DNA of 64,000 nt, taken from Cladopsammia gracilis (taxonomy: Eukaryota > Cnidaria > Anthozoa > Scleractinia > Dendrophylliidae). How positions within the stretch are numbered: the first letter of the stretch is position 1; each line of letters begins with the position of its first letter. Below are positions 46,401 to 49,401 of the stretch, piece after piece. Location: assembly GCA_022457155.1 (NCBI GenBank), contig JAJGOT010000021.1:183501-247500 (forward strand). Reading direction: 5' to 3'. Under the pieces are notes generated by a model that saw only the letters and a program-made list of their open reading frames with translations, did not search any database and was not told the DNA's origin. A program made the translations under genes and the position numbers.

Positions 46401-47139
46401 TTGGCAAATGGCGCCGACAATTCTGCAGTTCACAGTTTTTAAACGTTCAGAAATTTTTTATTAAACTTTCAAAACGTTTAGTAAATTGACAGTGTATTTT
46501 CAAGATATTAAACTTTAAACAGTGAAAATGACAACCTTAACTTTTAAGTACTTTGCTTAACTTTTGCAAATTTCTCTCGTTTGACCGCAGTTAAGGAAAG
46601 TTTCCAACGCGAGGTTTTGCTTTATTTTGGAACAGGCTGGATTCCATATATCAAAAGGAGGTCGGACACCTTATTGAGAATTGTATAACGTAAAAAACGG
46701 TTAATGTTAGGGTCGAACTGGTCATTAGTTAAATTCAAACCGAATTGACCAGAGCGGTTCGGAAATGCTCTGGTTAGTGTTGGCTGTCTAACTGCCGAAC
46801 AGCTGAGACACTAGCTGAAGTGACAGGAACGAATAAAAAAATATATTAAATATAGATTTTTTTTAATCATAACAAAAAACATTGGTGTCGACATTGCGTT
46901 ATATAATTCTCAATAAGTTGTTCGGCCTGCTTTCAAGCCATGGAGCCGACTTTCTTACCCTTTGAGGCATCATTTTTCGCGGAGTTCGCAAAAGCATCTG
47001 GATTATTATTCCAGTACATGGATGTTGCAGTTAAGACCAAAGCGATAATGGCTATCACGCAGGCGATAATAAGGGCGATGAACAAAATGACTACCAGTTT
47101 CCCGAGTCGCTTGGCTTTTCCTGGAGATCCCTCCTCCAT
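4816..47139 (-). CDS. Gene 1 (23 exons): type II membrane protein with 21 EGF modules and C-terminal glycine-rich domain
   Basis: Gene-level entry; the exons are listed separately. The coding exons run from an ATG at 47139 to a TAA at 4816-4818, joined through GT/AG sites that are all phase 1, giving 3669 nt and 1222 residues. Order: basic cytoplasmic tail (1-14), transmembrane helix (about 15-38), short linker, 21 EGF modules (61-926), glycine-rich domain (926-1222). No cleavable signal peptide, kinase or second membrane helix is seen, so the inferred topology is type II with the EGF stalk and glycine-rich tip outside the cell. Known families: calcium-binding EGF arrays form stiff rods (as in fibrillin); ALK/LTK-type glycine-rich domains bind ligand in the receptors. 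A role in adhesion or ligand recognition is inference. It could be two genes if exon 1 does not splice to exon 2, but phase and donor strength favour one. Confidence 0.8.
5818..6168. repeat. Tandem repeat, about 8 units of ~44 bases
   Basis: Units contain GCTGCATGCAATTGATGCAA followed by GTTTTCTTAGTGTTA and a T run; starts near 5825, 5869, 5909, 5952, 5996, 6041, 6083 and 6128. Outer units are more diverged than inner ones. Confidence 0.85.
6806..6905 (+). mobile_element. tRNA-derived SINE fragment
   Basis: A perfect B box (GGTTCGAATCC) within a good T arm, an A-box-like TGGCAGAGTG, then GGCCTGAATCTTTTTTTC. The acceptor stem pairs poorly, and the GGCCTGAAT plus T-run tail matches the element at 24146-24292, so a SINE is likelier than a working tRNA gene. 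Confidence 0.5.
8569..8967. mobile_element. MITE with TTACACTAGGCAA ends
   Basis: Inverted termini TTACACTAGGCAA / TTGCCTAGTGTAA, extended by CGTGCAACTTGTCTCGCAA on one side and its complement on the other; internal copies of the same arm occur near 8655 and 8885. No coding capacity. Confidence 0.65.
8980..9438. repeat. Intron block duplicated with exons 22 and 4
   Basis: This segment (GAAGGATAGTGCT, GGCCTAGACTCAAAAACCGC, CTATGTGGGAAAGAGCCAAT) recurs at 41397-41835 and again, partly, at 41836-42199, each time leading into an EGF exon donor. It marks a segmental duplication that carried the exon and intron together. Confidence 0.8.
9439..9564 (-). CDS. Gene 1 exon 22: EGF module 21 (atypical)
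   Basis: Residues 884-926. [12 protein letters not shown] opening and [10 protein letters not shown] core are standard, but after the fifth cysteine it reads [13 protein letters not shown], with neither the Gly-Tyr/Phe nor the GNG/GDG loop of the other modules. It is the last module before the glycine-rich domain. Donor TCTG|GTAACTA; its G joins AC of exon 23 to make Asp. Downstream intron is homologous to that of exon 4. Confidence 0.87.
9617..11677. mobile_element. Composite 2-kb inverted-repeat element with GGGATGCGGGAT ends
   Basis: Left side has degenerate GCGGGATGCGGGAT units (9630-9795) after TAGGGTT; right side has the complementary arrangement (GCGGGAT units 11582-11660, then AAACCCTA). 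Inside is a second inverted repeat: 10245-10500 pairs with 11025-11310 (AAAAACATAAAATATAAGGT and complement; CAAAAGAGTTGGTATTTTCA and complement). A perfect small hairpin (CTTGGAGATCACTCAA and complement) lies at 10721-10751. No transposase. Confidence 0.55.
11699..12249. mobile_element. MITE with TAA target duplication
   Basis: Ends GAGCCTGTTCACATGGA and TCCGTGTGAATAGGCCC are imperfect inverted copies, flanked by TAA (11696-11698 and 12250-12252). The TAA target fits the PIF/Harbinger superfamily. Internal GGTGGGGTACC/GGTAACCC motifs are also palindromic. Confidence 0.6.
12712..13010. repeat. Dispersed CCAATCA-rich repeat, copy 1
   Basis: Starts TAATAGAGCGGATTTCAATT and includes TGTGATTGGCTAAAA, TCGCGCCACTTTCTCGACC and an inverted echo near its end. 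Similar sequence is at 43195-43447 and 61825-62100. Probably a MITE family. Confidence 0.6.
13221..13382. mobile_element. Short MITE with TTAAAGGCCCATGTTCAC ends
   Basis: Perfect inverted termini TTAAAGGCCCATGTTCAC and its complement, 162 bases in all. It abuts the next repeat at a TTAA. Confidence 0.65.
13379..14033. repeat. Dispersed repeat with TTAACCCTCGGACG end, copy 1
   Basis: Homologous in the same orientation to 59598-60128 (ATTAGCACATGCC, GCTACCAAAAGCATCAAAAT, AAGATGGCGGCC, CTTGTAGAGCACATC) and partly to 26735-26970. No coding capacity. Confidence 0.7.
14353..14475 (-). CDS. Gene 1 exon 21: EGF module 20
   Basis: Residues 843-884. [12 protein letters not shown] opening, [10 protein letters not shown] core (GSH subfamily), GFFGSGQSC tail. 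Donor TCTG|GTGAGTG, acceptor AATTTTAG. Confidence 0.9.
14618..14800. repeat. CAGA/CAGG tetranucleotide microsatellite
   Basis: Interrupted runs of AGGC, AGAC and GGAC units, fading to about 14960. Open frames rich in CLSVCLSV here come from the repeat. Confidence 0.9.
15037..15155 (-). pseudogene. Decayed EGF exon fragments in intron 20
   Basis: On the minus strand 15037-15112 reads [17 protein letters not shown] then EDGFKC: the second half of a GSH-type EGF module, but GTTGAA replaces the G|GTGAA donor. Next to it, 15125-15155 keeps [10 protein letters not shown] with an intact G|GTGAATA donor but no front half. Neither can encode a module. Confidence 0.7.
15330..16200. repeat. Inverted-repeat elements around 15.4-16.2 kb
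   Basis: ATTACATGGCCGC (15434) and GCGGCCATGTAAT (15527) bracket a self-complementary core (GAAATTTC, GTTGACGAGTGAAATATTTTT). TTATATAAACACCAATGAAAT (15549) recurs inverted at 15690-15710. A second pair is at 15950-16180 (GAACTAGCTTGTT and complement). MITE-like, boundaries unsure. Confidence 0.5.
16446..16502. repeat. AAT microsatellite 1
   Basis: About 18 AAT units with one AAA interruption. Confidence 0.95.
16841..16895. repeat. AAT microsatellite 2
   Basis: About 18 AAT units, 39 bases from the exon 20 donor. Confidence 0.95.
16935..17057 (-). CDS. Gene 1 exon 20: EGF module 19
   Basis: Residues 802-843. [12 protein letters not shown] opening, [10 protein letters not shown] core (VPSF subfamily with module 9), CGPGYTGDG tail. 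Its acceptor half plus adjoining intron has been copied five more times upstream (17058-17724), so several cryptic acceptors compete with the true one; the real exon is the only copy with a donor. Confidence 0.88.
17058..17724 (-). repeat. Tandem array of half EGF exon plus intron
   Basis: Five extra copies of the acceptor half of exon 20 with adjoining intron, starting at 17145, 17242, 17388, 17514 and 17639 (the true exon's matching point is 17012). On the minus strand most still encode [16 protein letters not shown] after a TTTTAG acceptor, but the reading runs into intron sequence, with no back half and no donor. Each unit also holds 2-5 copies of a 10-mer, CAGGTATAAA. Confidence 0.9.
17756..18010. 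mobile_element. MITE with CCCTCAACTTGTC ends
   Basis: Inverted ends ACCCTCAACTTGTCGCGCAA and TTGCGTGACAAGTTGAGGGT; internal arms repeat TTGTTGC and CAACTTGTCACGCAAC. Absent from the homologous intron of exon 10 at about 37690. Confidence 0.7.
18187..18372. mobile_element. Palindromic MITE with AATGACACATTGATACAGGG ends
   Basis: Left arm AATGACACATTGATACAGGG then TTAGACTCGACCTGA; right arm is its near-perfect complement. Loop of about 80 bases. Confidence 0.7.
18478..18530 (-). pseudogene. Two acceptor-end EGF exon scraps
   Basis: CACTTGTTAATATCTAAAAG and GCACATTTGTCGATATCTAA match the plus-strand view of an EGF exon front end (complement of an acceptor plus DINECA/DIDECA codons), but nothing else of the exon remains. 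Confidence 0.55.
18851..19394. mobile_element. Inverted-repeat element with tRNA-like core, interrupted by a nested MITE
   Basis: Ends TATAGCTCAGAAGGAGGT and ACCTCCTTCTGAGCTATA with near-complementary extensions (GGACACCTTA). The core carries GGTGGTACTCTGGTACGGTA and CACAAGTTCAATTCTGAG, resembling A and B boxes. Copies at 19535-19852, 45815-46112 and 46651-46938 lack the nested insert. Confidence 0.65.
19098..19333. mobile_element. Nested MITE, TAA target, GGCCGTGTTCTATTGGGATC ends
   Basis: Ends GGCCGTGTTCTATTGGGATC and GATCCCAATAGAACACGACC, flanked by TAA (19095-19097, 19334-19336), 236 bases. Internal sequence is a run of AACC/GGTT palindromes. The TAA target suggests PIF/Harbinger. Confidence 0.8.
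19535..19852. mobile_element. Second copy of the tRNA-like inverted-repeat element
   Basis: Inverted relative to 18851-19394: GGATTGAACCTGTGATCTCAG, a B-box complement, and shared ends around GGACACCTTATTAAGA and CAATAAGGTGTCCGACGTCC. No nested insert. Confidence 0.65.
20645..20767 (-). CDS. Gene 1 exon 19: EGF module 18
   Basis: Residues 761-802. [12 protein letters not shown] opening, [10 protein letters not shown] core (TDTV subfamily), CNSGFTGNG tail ending ASCTG. Donor ACTG|GTAAATA. The shared donor-side intron block is displaced (about 20130-20210) by a ~430-base insertion. Confidence 0.9.
21014..21290 (-). mobile_element. Retroelement 3' end (LINE-like), minus strand
   Basis: The complement ends AATAAAGATTGTTGTTGTTG, a polyadenylation-like motif with a short-repeat tail. 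Sequence further in (GCCAGGCAGCCAACT) matches 59500-59597 plus 60129-60200, where the family is split by an insertion. Confidence 0.6.
21370..21405 (-). pseudogene. Acceptor-end EGF exon scrap in intron 18
   Basis: GTTGGTTGCACGCTAACATA then TATCTAATAA matches the plus-strand view of an EGF exon front (CATN, EC, acceptor), with the DIDEC codons eroded and no back half. Confidence 0.45.
21482..21745 (-). mobile_element. tRNA-derived SINE
   Basis: Read on the minus strand: GGGGAGGCGAGGTGGCGCAG head, A box TGGCGCAGTGG, B box GGGTTCGATTCCC, body, and a GATTT repeat tail (TTGATTTGATTTGATTTTG). Intact head, body and tail make this the best-preserved SINE here. A GACA microsatellite follows at 21750-21783. 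Confidence 0.85.
21885..22007 (-). CDS. Gene 1 exon 18: EGF module 17
   Basis: Residues 720-761. [12 protein letters not shown] opening, [10 protein letters not shown] core with complete hydroxylation pattern, [12 protein letters not shown] tail. Donor ACTG|GTAACAT. A tRNA-derived SINE and a GACA microsatellite lie in the intron just downstream. Confidence 0.9.
22868..22990 (-). CDS. Gene 1 exon 17: EGF module 16
   Basis: Residues 679-720. Because of the A at the end of exon 16 it reads N-IDEC at its first calcium-binding position. [10 protein letters not shown] core, CNSGFTGNG tail, ending TSCNG. Donor AATG|GTGAATA. Donor-side intron shared with exons 12 and 19. Confidence 0.9.
23041..23062. 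repeat. Poly-G run
   Basis: About 20 G residues in intron 16, between GGGGC and AAATGGG; a matching poly-C run is at 23641-23659. Confidence 0.9.
23900..24022 (-). CDS. Gene 1 exon 16: EGF module 15
   Basis: Residues 638-679. [12 protein letters not shown] opening, [10 protein letters not shown] core with Arg where the hydroxylation aromatic should be, GYTGNGTSC tail. Its last base is A, not G (ACAA|GTGAATA), so the codon completed by exon 17 is AAT (Asn) rather than GAT (Asp). Confidence 0.87.
24023..27074. other. Intron 15 of gene 1
   Basis: Holds a SINE (24146-24292) and a diverged copy of the 13379 repeat (26735-26970). From 24300 to 26700 I see no repeats or exons that I recognise. Confidence 0.65.
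24146..24292 (-). mobile_element. tRNA-derived SINE
   Basis: On the minus strand: GAGCATCGCACTGGTAACTT, AAAGGTCATGGGTTCTAATC (B box with one change), then CCCTGAATTTATTTCAGGCT and GCAATTGC. The GGTCATGGGTTC and CTGAAT...TTTCAG layout matches the fragment at 6806-6905. Confidence 0.7.
27075..27197 (-). CDS. Gene 1 exon 15: EGF module 14
   Basis: Residues 597-638. Opens [12 protein letters not shown] like module 11, [10 protein letters not shown] core, but with a CNPGYTGNG tail as in the GSH subfamily, so it may be a recombinant between subfamilies. Its acceptor lies about 28 bases from a large pyrimidine-rich (on this strand) satellite array. Confidence 0.9.
27225..27795. repeat. GAAGT satellite array 1
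   Basis: Runs of GAAGT/GAAGTGAAGT joined by AAGCATTGCATAT every 30-60 bases. On the gene strand it is pyrimidine-rich (ACTTCACTTCA) with CTTAC in each unit. It sits just upstream of the exon 15 acceptor. Long open frames rich in LLHFTS are repeat artefacts. Confidence 0.95.
27833..27932. repeat. TA microsatellite
   Basis: Two TA runs of about 30 and 45 bases separated by AGCACATTGTATACATAATTG. Confidence 0.95.
28055..28345. repeat. GAAGT satellite array 2
   Basis: Same unit as array 1 but with a GAAGAGAAGT variant and a more regular ~33-base period; separated from array 1 by 260 bases including the TA run. Confidence 0.95.
30281..30435. repeat. Donor-side intron block shared by exons 14, 11, 9 and 5
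   Basis: TTGACAGCTTATGTTTAAAG, GGTGTGAACGCCAATTTTCT, TTGGGAATCTCA and AGTGTGAAACCAACTGTTCA occur here and at 35670-35814, 38560-38723 and 40401-40578, each running straight into an EGF exon donor; exon 7 keeps only the last ~25 bases. Confidence 0.9.
30436..30558 (-). CDS. Gene 1 exon 14: EGF module 13
   Basis: Residues 556-597. [12 protein letters not shown] opening, [10 protein letters not shown] core (GSH subfamily, His at the aromatic), GYTGNGQIC tail. Donor ACAG|GTGAACA followed by the shared block 30281-30435. Confidence 0.9.
31633..31755 (-). CDS. Gene 1 exon 13: EGF module 12
   Basis: Residues 515-556. [12 protein letters not shown] opening, [10 protein letters not shown] core with complete hydroxylation pattern, CDPGYTGNG tail ending TSCAG. 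Donor GCAG|GTAATTT. Related to module 8. Confidence 0.9.
32735..32800 (+). mobile_element. Truncated tRNA-derived SINE
   Basis: GGTCGTGGGTTCGATTCCCA is a good B box in a T arm, followed by CCAAGGTCAAAGACTTTTTC; no A box is left upstream. Confidence 0.5.
33179..33301 (-). CDS. Gene 1 exon 12: EGF module 11
   Basis: Residues 474-515. Opens EINEC (Glu replaces the first Asp calcium ligand), [10 protein letters not shown] core with Asp at the hydroxylation position (TDTV subfamily), CNSGFTGNG tail. Very close to modules 14, 16 and 18; shares donor-side intron sequence (33048-33178) with exons 17 and 19. Confidence 0.9.
33781..33822. repeat. TA microsatellite
   Basis: About 20 TA units in intron 11; another lies at 34380-34428. 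Confidence 0.95.
34215..34241 (+). ncRNA. Hammerhead-ribozyme-like motif of Penelope-type retroelements (degenerate)
   Basis: CTGAAGA, A, GGCC-GAA-GGCC stem-loop, GAAAC, GTT. This is the arrangement of the hammerhead motifs carried by Penelope-like elements, but the core reads CTGAAGA not CTGATGA and one extra A precedes the stem, so activity is doubtful. It lies in intron 11, opposite to gene 1. Confidence 0.45.
35071..35391 (+). pseudogene. LINE reverse transcriptase C-terminal fragment
   Basis: The plus-strand frame reads [34 protein letters not shown], then [19 protein letters not shown] and a stop at 35389-35391. GHVLRM, GRPK-TWRRT and DR-WR are hallmarks of the C-terminus of non-LTR retrotransposon polymerases. 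The upstream RT core is absent, so this is a 5'-truncated copy. Confidence 0.85.
35391..35640. repeat. GAGAGGTGTCCGT minisatellite and transposon end
   Basis: About a dozen GAGAGGTGTCCGTA(TTA/AG) units ending GAGAGGTTCGACTGTAG. The final GGTTCGACTG is like the right end of a CAGT-type transposon (compare 1977-2947). Confidence 0.8.
35815..35934 (-). CDS. Gene 1 exon 11: EGF module 10
   Basis: Residues 434-474. The shortest module (120 nt): [11 protein letters not shown] has one residue fewer between the first and second cysteines. [10 protein letters not shown] core (GSH subfamily), tail GYTGNGQNC. Donor CATAG|GTGAACA, with the shared donor-side block at 35670-35814. Confidence 0.88.
   Translation of the reverse strand, partial: TLMSVQPTTIVMPTLTVPTPLVLMTVRATLDTLEMDKTA
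36012..36176. mobile_element. MITE with CAGGGCCGTAGC ends and 5-base target
   Basis: CAGGGCCGTAGC and GCTACGGCCCTG termini, 165 bases, flanked by ATCTA on both sides (36007-36011 and 36177-36181). Same family as 38358-38542. Confidence 0.8.
37494..37616 (-). CDS. Gene 1 exon 10: EGF module 9
   Basis: Residues 393-434. [12 protein letters not shown] opening, [10 protein letters not shown] core with a Pro that marks the VPSF subfamily (otherwise only module 19), complete hydroxylation pattern, tail GYTGNGTSC. Its upstream intron (37617-37800) is homologous to that of exon 20 but lacks the exon-fragment array and MITE found there. Confidence 0.9.
38266..38330 (-). mobile_element. Retroelement 3' end (LINE-like)
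   Basis: The complement ends AAATAAAGTTGTTGTTGTTG with about nine GTT units. Similar tails lie at 56458-56500 and 59490-59530 on the minus strand. Confidence 0.55.
38358..38542. mobile_element. MITE with CAGGGGCGTAGC ends and 5-base target
   Basis: CAGGGGCGTAGC and a right end GAACGCCCCTG, 185 bases, flanked by TTTAG (38353-38357 and 38543-38547). The duplicated intron of exon 5 shows the unoccupied site, AACCTTTAGACATGTGC, at 40394-40410. Confidence 0.85.
38724..38846 (-). CDS. Gene 1 exon 9: EGF module 8
   Basis: Residues 352-393. [12 protein letters not shown] opening shared with module 12 (exon 13), [10 protein letters not shown] core, tail GYNGTGVTC shared with module 17 (exon 18). Acceptor CTCTCAG; donor ACAG|GTGAACA followed by the shared donor-side intron block (38560-38723). 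Confidence 0.9.
39040..39165 (-). CDS. Gene 1 exon 8: EGF module 7
   Basis: Residues 310-352. DIDECATN opening, [10 protein letters not shown] core, CDDGYSGDG in place of the usual CNPGY, 126 nt. Sister of module 5. The introns on both sides are the shortest in the gene (193 and 154 bases), consistent with recent local duplication. Confidence 0.9.
39233..39270 (-). pseudogene. Front half of an EGF exon in intron 7
   Basis: On the minus strand it reads [13 protein letters not shown], the opening of an EGF module, with its acceptor changed (TTCTATTG) and no back half. Confidence 0.7.
39320..39442 (-). CDS. Gene 1 exon 7: EGF module 6
   Basis: Residues 269-310. DIDECATN opening, [10 protein letters not shown] core (GSH subfamily), GYTGNGQTC tail. 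Acceptor TTTATTAG, donor ACAG|GTGAACA. The first ~25 bases of the downstream intron match the donor-side block of exons 5, 9, 11 and 14; beyond that it runs into a truncated EGF exon relic. Confidence 0.9.
40097..40222 (-). CDS. Gene 1 exon 6: EGF module 5
   Basis: Residues 227-269. DIDECATN opening, [10 protein letters not shown] core (complete hydroxylation pattern), tail [10 protein letters not shown] with an extra residue. Closest to module 7 (exon 8). Exons 5-6 and 7-8 form two successive GSH + IGG pairs, pointing to a two-exon duplication. Donor ACAG|GTTAGTA. Confidence 0.9.
40579..40701 (-). CDS. Gene 1 exon 5: EGF module 4
   Basis: Residues 186-227. DIDECATN opening, [10 protein letters not shown] core with His at the hydroxylation aromatic (the GSH subfamily), tail GYTGNGQTC. 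Nearly the same as module 6 (exon 7). The donor-side intron carries the block (40401-40578) shared with exons 9, 11 and 14. Confidence 0.9.
40748..40936. mobile_element. Palindromic MITE with AATAGACCTTATTCGCTTGG ends
   Basis: ATAGACCTTATTCGCTTGGG at the left and CCCAAGCGAATAAGGTCTAT at the right, perfectly complementary over 20 bases, in intron 4. Confidence 0.85.
41397..42199. repeat. Intron block shared with exon 22, internally duplicated
   Basis: Two successive copies (41397-41835 and 41836-42199) of the block at 8980-9438. Both keep GGTTTCAAGT, GAGACCCAAT, GGGGAACTTCATCAAAGAAG and CTATGTGGGAAAG. Confidence 0.85.
42200..42322 (-). CDS. Gene 1 exon 4: EGF module 3
   Basis: Residues 145-186. 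Opens DANECINN, so the second calcium-motif residue is Ala; hydroxylation pattern [10 protein letters not shown] is complete and the tail is GYSGSGENC. Acceptor TATTTCAG, donor ACTG|GTGAGTG. Its downstream intron (41397-42199) matches the intron downstream of exon 22, so exons 4 and 22 are duplicates of one ancestor. Confidence 0.88.
42323..43875. other. Intron 3 of gene 1
   Basis: Holds a poly-C run (42927-42943), a copy of the CCAATCA-rich repeat (43195-43447), and a palindromic MITE (43464-43641: AAATTTACACCGGTTTTCCG at the left, its complement at the right, with GATTTACGTCATCACATG arms inside). Confidence 0.7.
43876..44001 (-). CDS. Gene 1 exon 3: EGF module 2
   Basis: Residues 103-145. 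Opens DINECATN, six cysteines, full Asx-hydroxylation pattern ([10 protein letters not shown]) and a one-residue insertion before the last cysteine (GDGRINC). Acceptor is the weak-looking CTTAAAG; donor ACTG|GTGAGTA. Related to modules 5 and 7, which have the same 126-nt length. Confidence 0.88.
44527..44652 (-). CDS. Gene 1 exon 2: EGF module 1
   Basis: Residues 61-103. It opens GSIDEC rather than the D-x-DEC of later modules, which fits its role as the junction to the membrane stalk. Six cysteines in EGF spacing, ending GYSGNGKSC. The aromatic of the Asx-hydroxylation motif is His ([10 protein letters not shown]), so hydroxylation is doubtful. Acceptor is a long A-run complement ending TTTTCAG; donor TCTG|GTGAATA. 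Intron 1 (44653-46958) carries a 40-base minisatellite and two mobile-element copies. Confidence 0.88.
45159..45597. repeat. 40-base minisatellite with paired CCAAT motifs
   Basis: Eleven head-to-tail units of exactly 40 bases: ACCATTGGATATTTCCACCA, ATCAGAGTACCTGTTATAGT. Each has ATTGG and CCAAT in inverted orientation about 8 bases apart. Units differ by only a few substitutions (TGG/TAG, AGTAC/AGTGC). It lies in intron 1 of gene 1. Confidence 0.95.
45815..46112. mobile_element. Third copy of the tRNA-like inverted-repeat element
   Basis: Shares GGATTGAACCTGTGACCTCA, ACATAGCCTACCGTACCACT and the terminal CAATAAGGTGTCCGACGTCC with 19535-19852. Confidence 0.65.
46651..46938. mobile_element. 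Fourth, diverged copy beside exon 1
   Basis: Starts AAAAGGAGGTCGGACACCTT and ends TTCTCAATAAGTTGTTCGGC; the interior is unrelated to the other copies. It stops about 20 bases short of the exon 1 donor. Confidence 0.55.
46959..47139 (-). CDS. Gene 1 exon 1: cytoplasmic tail and transmembrane signal anchor
   Basis: Encodes residues 1-60 plus the first base of codon 61. The start sits in a good eukaryotic context (AAAATGG). A basic tail (KAKRLGK, residues 8-14) is followed by about 24 hydrophobic residues (15-38: [16 protein letters not shown] and on) and a polar linker rich in N, A and K. Positive charge before the helix predicts a type II signal anchor. The donor reads AAAGG|GTAAGA at 46959/46958; its phase 1 end (G) joins GC of exon 2 to give Gly. 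The open frame runs 8 codons past the donor to a stop at 46933, which would leave a tiny membrane peptide if unspliced. A transposon-like repeat ends about 20 bases inside the intron. Any upstream untranslated exon was not found. Confidence 0.75.
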
Positions 47140-49130
47140 TTTTACTTATCCACAGTCTGATTGCACTGATGAGGGATTATTGGATATACAATGGTAGACG
47201 ATCTAGAAACGTTAAGAGAAATTCTCTGTAAGACTCGAGCAAGAAGGGTAAATTGGAGCGTAGCTAGACTTACAGGGAATGCTTTAAGTATGTTTTCGGT
47301 GCTTTAAAACCAAACATTGAACTTAGAAACTACCTTCAACGTATAAAATGTATGGTTCTGTTTCTCAAGTCCATTAATCTTACTCAGACGGGGAGGGTTG
47401 AAAATCAGCCAACTTTAGCAGAGCTGTACCCAGTGCGTTCCATGTTACCCCAGGGTGGAGAGGATACTACATTATATATGCTTTATAGGATGTGAGGCGT
47501 CAAGGAGTATTGTTTTTGAACAGTTTTGGTTTGAATGAAAGGGTGTATATTTGGGTAATGTTTGTGTTCTCTGGTCTGGAATTGGATGGGTATGGCATAA
47601 AACAGAAGAGGCACTTATAAGAAGCTACAGAAGTACGGTTTCATTAATGCTTACACAAACCGAAGCAGTCACTGGGTAGCTGACTTCGATCGGGTTTGAA
47701 ATATGTCACTGATCACTGAAATAAGATAAGGGTTTCAAGAAGCGCGCCACACACCCTGAAATGTTTGGGGAATATACCCCCTCCCCCGGATGCGTTTACC
47801 CCATAATGATTGTTGTTGGCAGATTAGAAAGGGAGAACTTGACAAATATTTTCCCAATAGGGACCTATAACTGTCGATTCAGTTGCCTGTATTTCATTTA
47901 GAATTTCGCCAGCGTTTGTATGGAGAAACCAGAGGCTAGGGCACCAGCAAACTCCGACCAACAATTGCCTACAAATAATGGTCTGCTCGTGCGCACTACG
48001 GTGCGAAGTTGTTTTGCTGCAAATAATGTTATGCTCATGCGCAGTTTGACCCACCTTCGGCCGATCACAATGGCTCTTTTCTTCGAGTTATTTAACAGCA
48101 AGGTTTAGCCAATTAACGAGCAAATTGTGAGCTATAAGAGCTAAAGATCTTGGCAGAAGCACTCTTTTGATTGAACATAGAACCTTCGTGAAAGTACGTG
48201 GATGACTTACTTTTTTGGGCAGGTCTGCAGCTCTGTATCAAATTCAAAACAAAAACACAAATGTATGATATGAGTGAGTTTGTGTCCAATAAAGTTGATA
48301 AAAAAGGAACTGTATGTCACAGCAAAGGGAAATAACATTTATAATTAATATTCATGACGAGAAAACAAAGAAATCGCTATTATGAAGGATGTTTGATAAG
48401 TGACACCAATTATAATAAATTTTGGTGAACTTTAGCTTTGAATTTCTGCAAGAATTAAGAATGGTTTGAAAAGATATATCAAACAGTCGAAATAGTGTTT
48501 CATCAGGTGTACAAACACCTCGAAGACGGCTAAAATAAATCTGCTGCGCCTCGTTTTATCAACCCTCTTTTTGGGGTTTGGAACTGATGAAATACTCTCC
48601 CTCGTGTATGATATACCACGTCAATTCTCTCCGTATTTCCACGGTGTTTCAATCATCTTTACACGTCAGTTCACTCTGCGTGTATGTAAGTTCTCTACTT
48701 TTGTGTCAATAATTCGTTGTCATAGACAACAAATCCCGACAGATGGCCACACACACGGGTCTCCTTACGAGATCATAAAAGAAACTTAAGCAAGCTCCTG
48801 GCCATAGTACTGTCATAAAAACATGATATTTCAGCCAGGGCATTGTCCCTTTAATGCATGTATTCTAGGCAAACGCACGCACTAAAGTTAAGTGTATATA
48901 TATATCAGGCCACTTTGCGAAAAGTTTAATAGTCGATATTGTCCACCAGACATAATGAAAGAATGCTTCTATTGAATTTTTCCTTTTGTTCAATGTTTCG
49001 TAAAGGAATTCAGGGAAATAAGTTCATGAGCGGTCCATCTTAGCGGTCCGTAGTGCAAAATTCGTACCGTTCATAGAACCAATTAATCAGGCTTCTTTTC
49101 TTCATGGACTAGTTTGCCATATATAGCTGA

Positions 49131-49288
49131 TTCAATAAAGGTTGCTTTGGCAATTGGTCATTGGTAATTGGGCATTGGCATTTGGGCATACGGAACACAA
49201 TGCAATGCTTTGCTTGAGTGACCGCCAAACAATAGCTTCCCAGTGCCCAATTGCCAAAGACCAAAGCAACCTTTATTGAATAAGGTAT
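49131..49288. mobile_element. Palindromic MITE
   Basis: TTCAATAAAGGTTGCTTTGG at the left and CCAAAGCAACCTTTATTGAA at the right; GGTCATTGG, GGGCATTGG and complementary pieces continue the pairing inward. Confidence 0.85.
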
Positions 49289-49373
49289 ATAATAATTGTT
49301 TATTTTTGAACGGTATCCATGCAACTTATGTATCGCGAACACGAGCGTTTGTCCCTGGGAACACAAATTAACA

Positions 49374-49401
49374 CTGATGAAGGGGTTATGCCCGAAACGT
49401 C
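49374..49401 (+). ncRNA. Hammerhead-ribozyme-like motif of Penelope-type retroelements
   Basis: CTGATGA, A, GGG-GTTATG-CCC stem-loop, GAAAC, GTC. The conserved core CTGATGA and GAAAC are both intact, with a cleavable GTC; one extra A precedes stem II. Such minimal motifs with very short stem III are known in Penelope-like elements and are thought to act as dimers. No PLE coding sequence is seen nearby. Confidence 0.55.
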
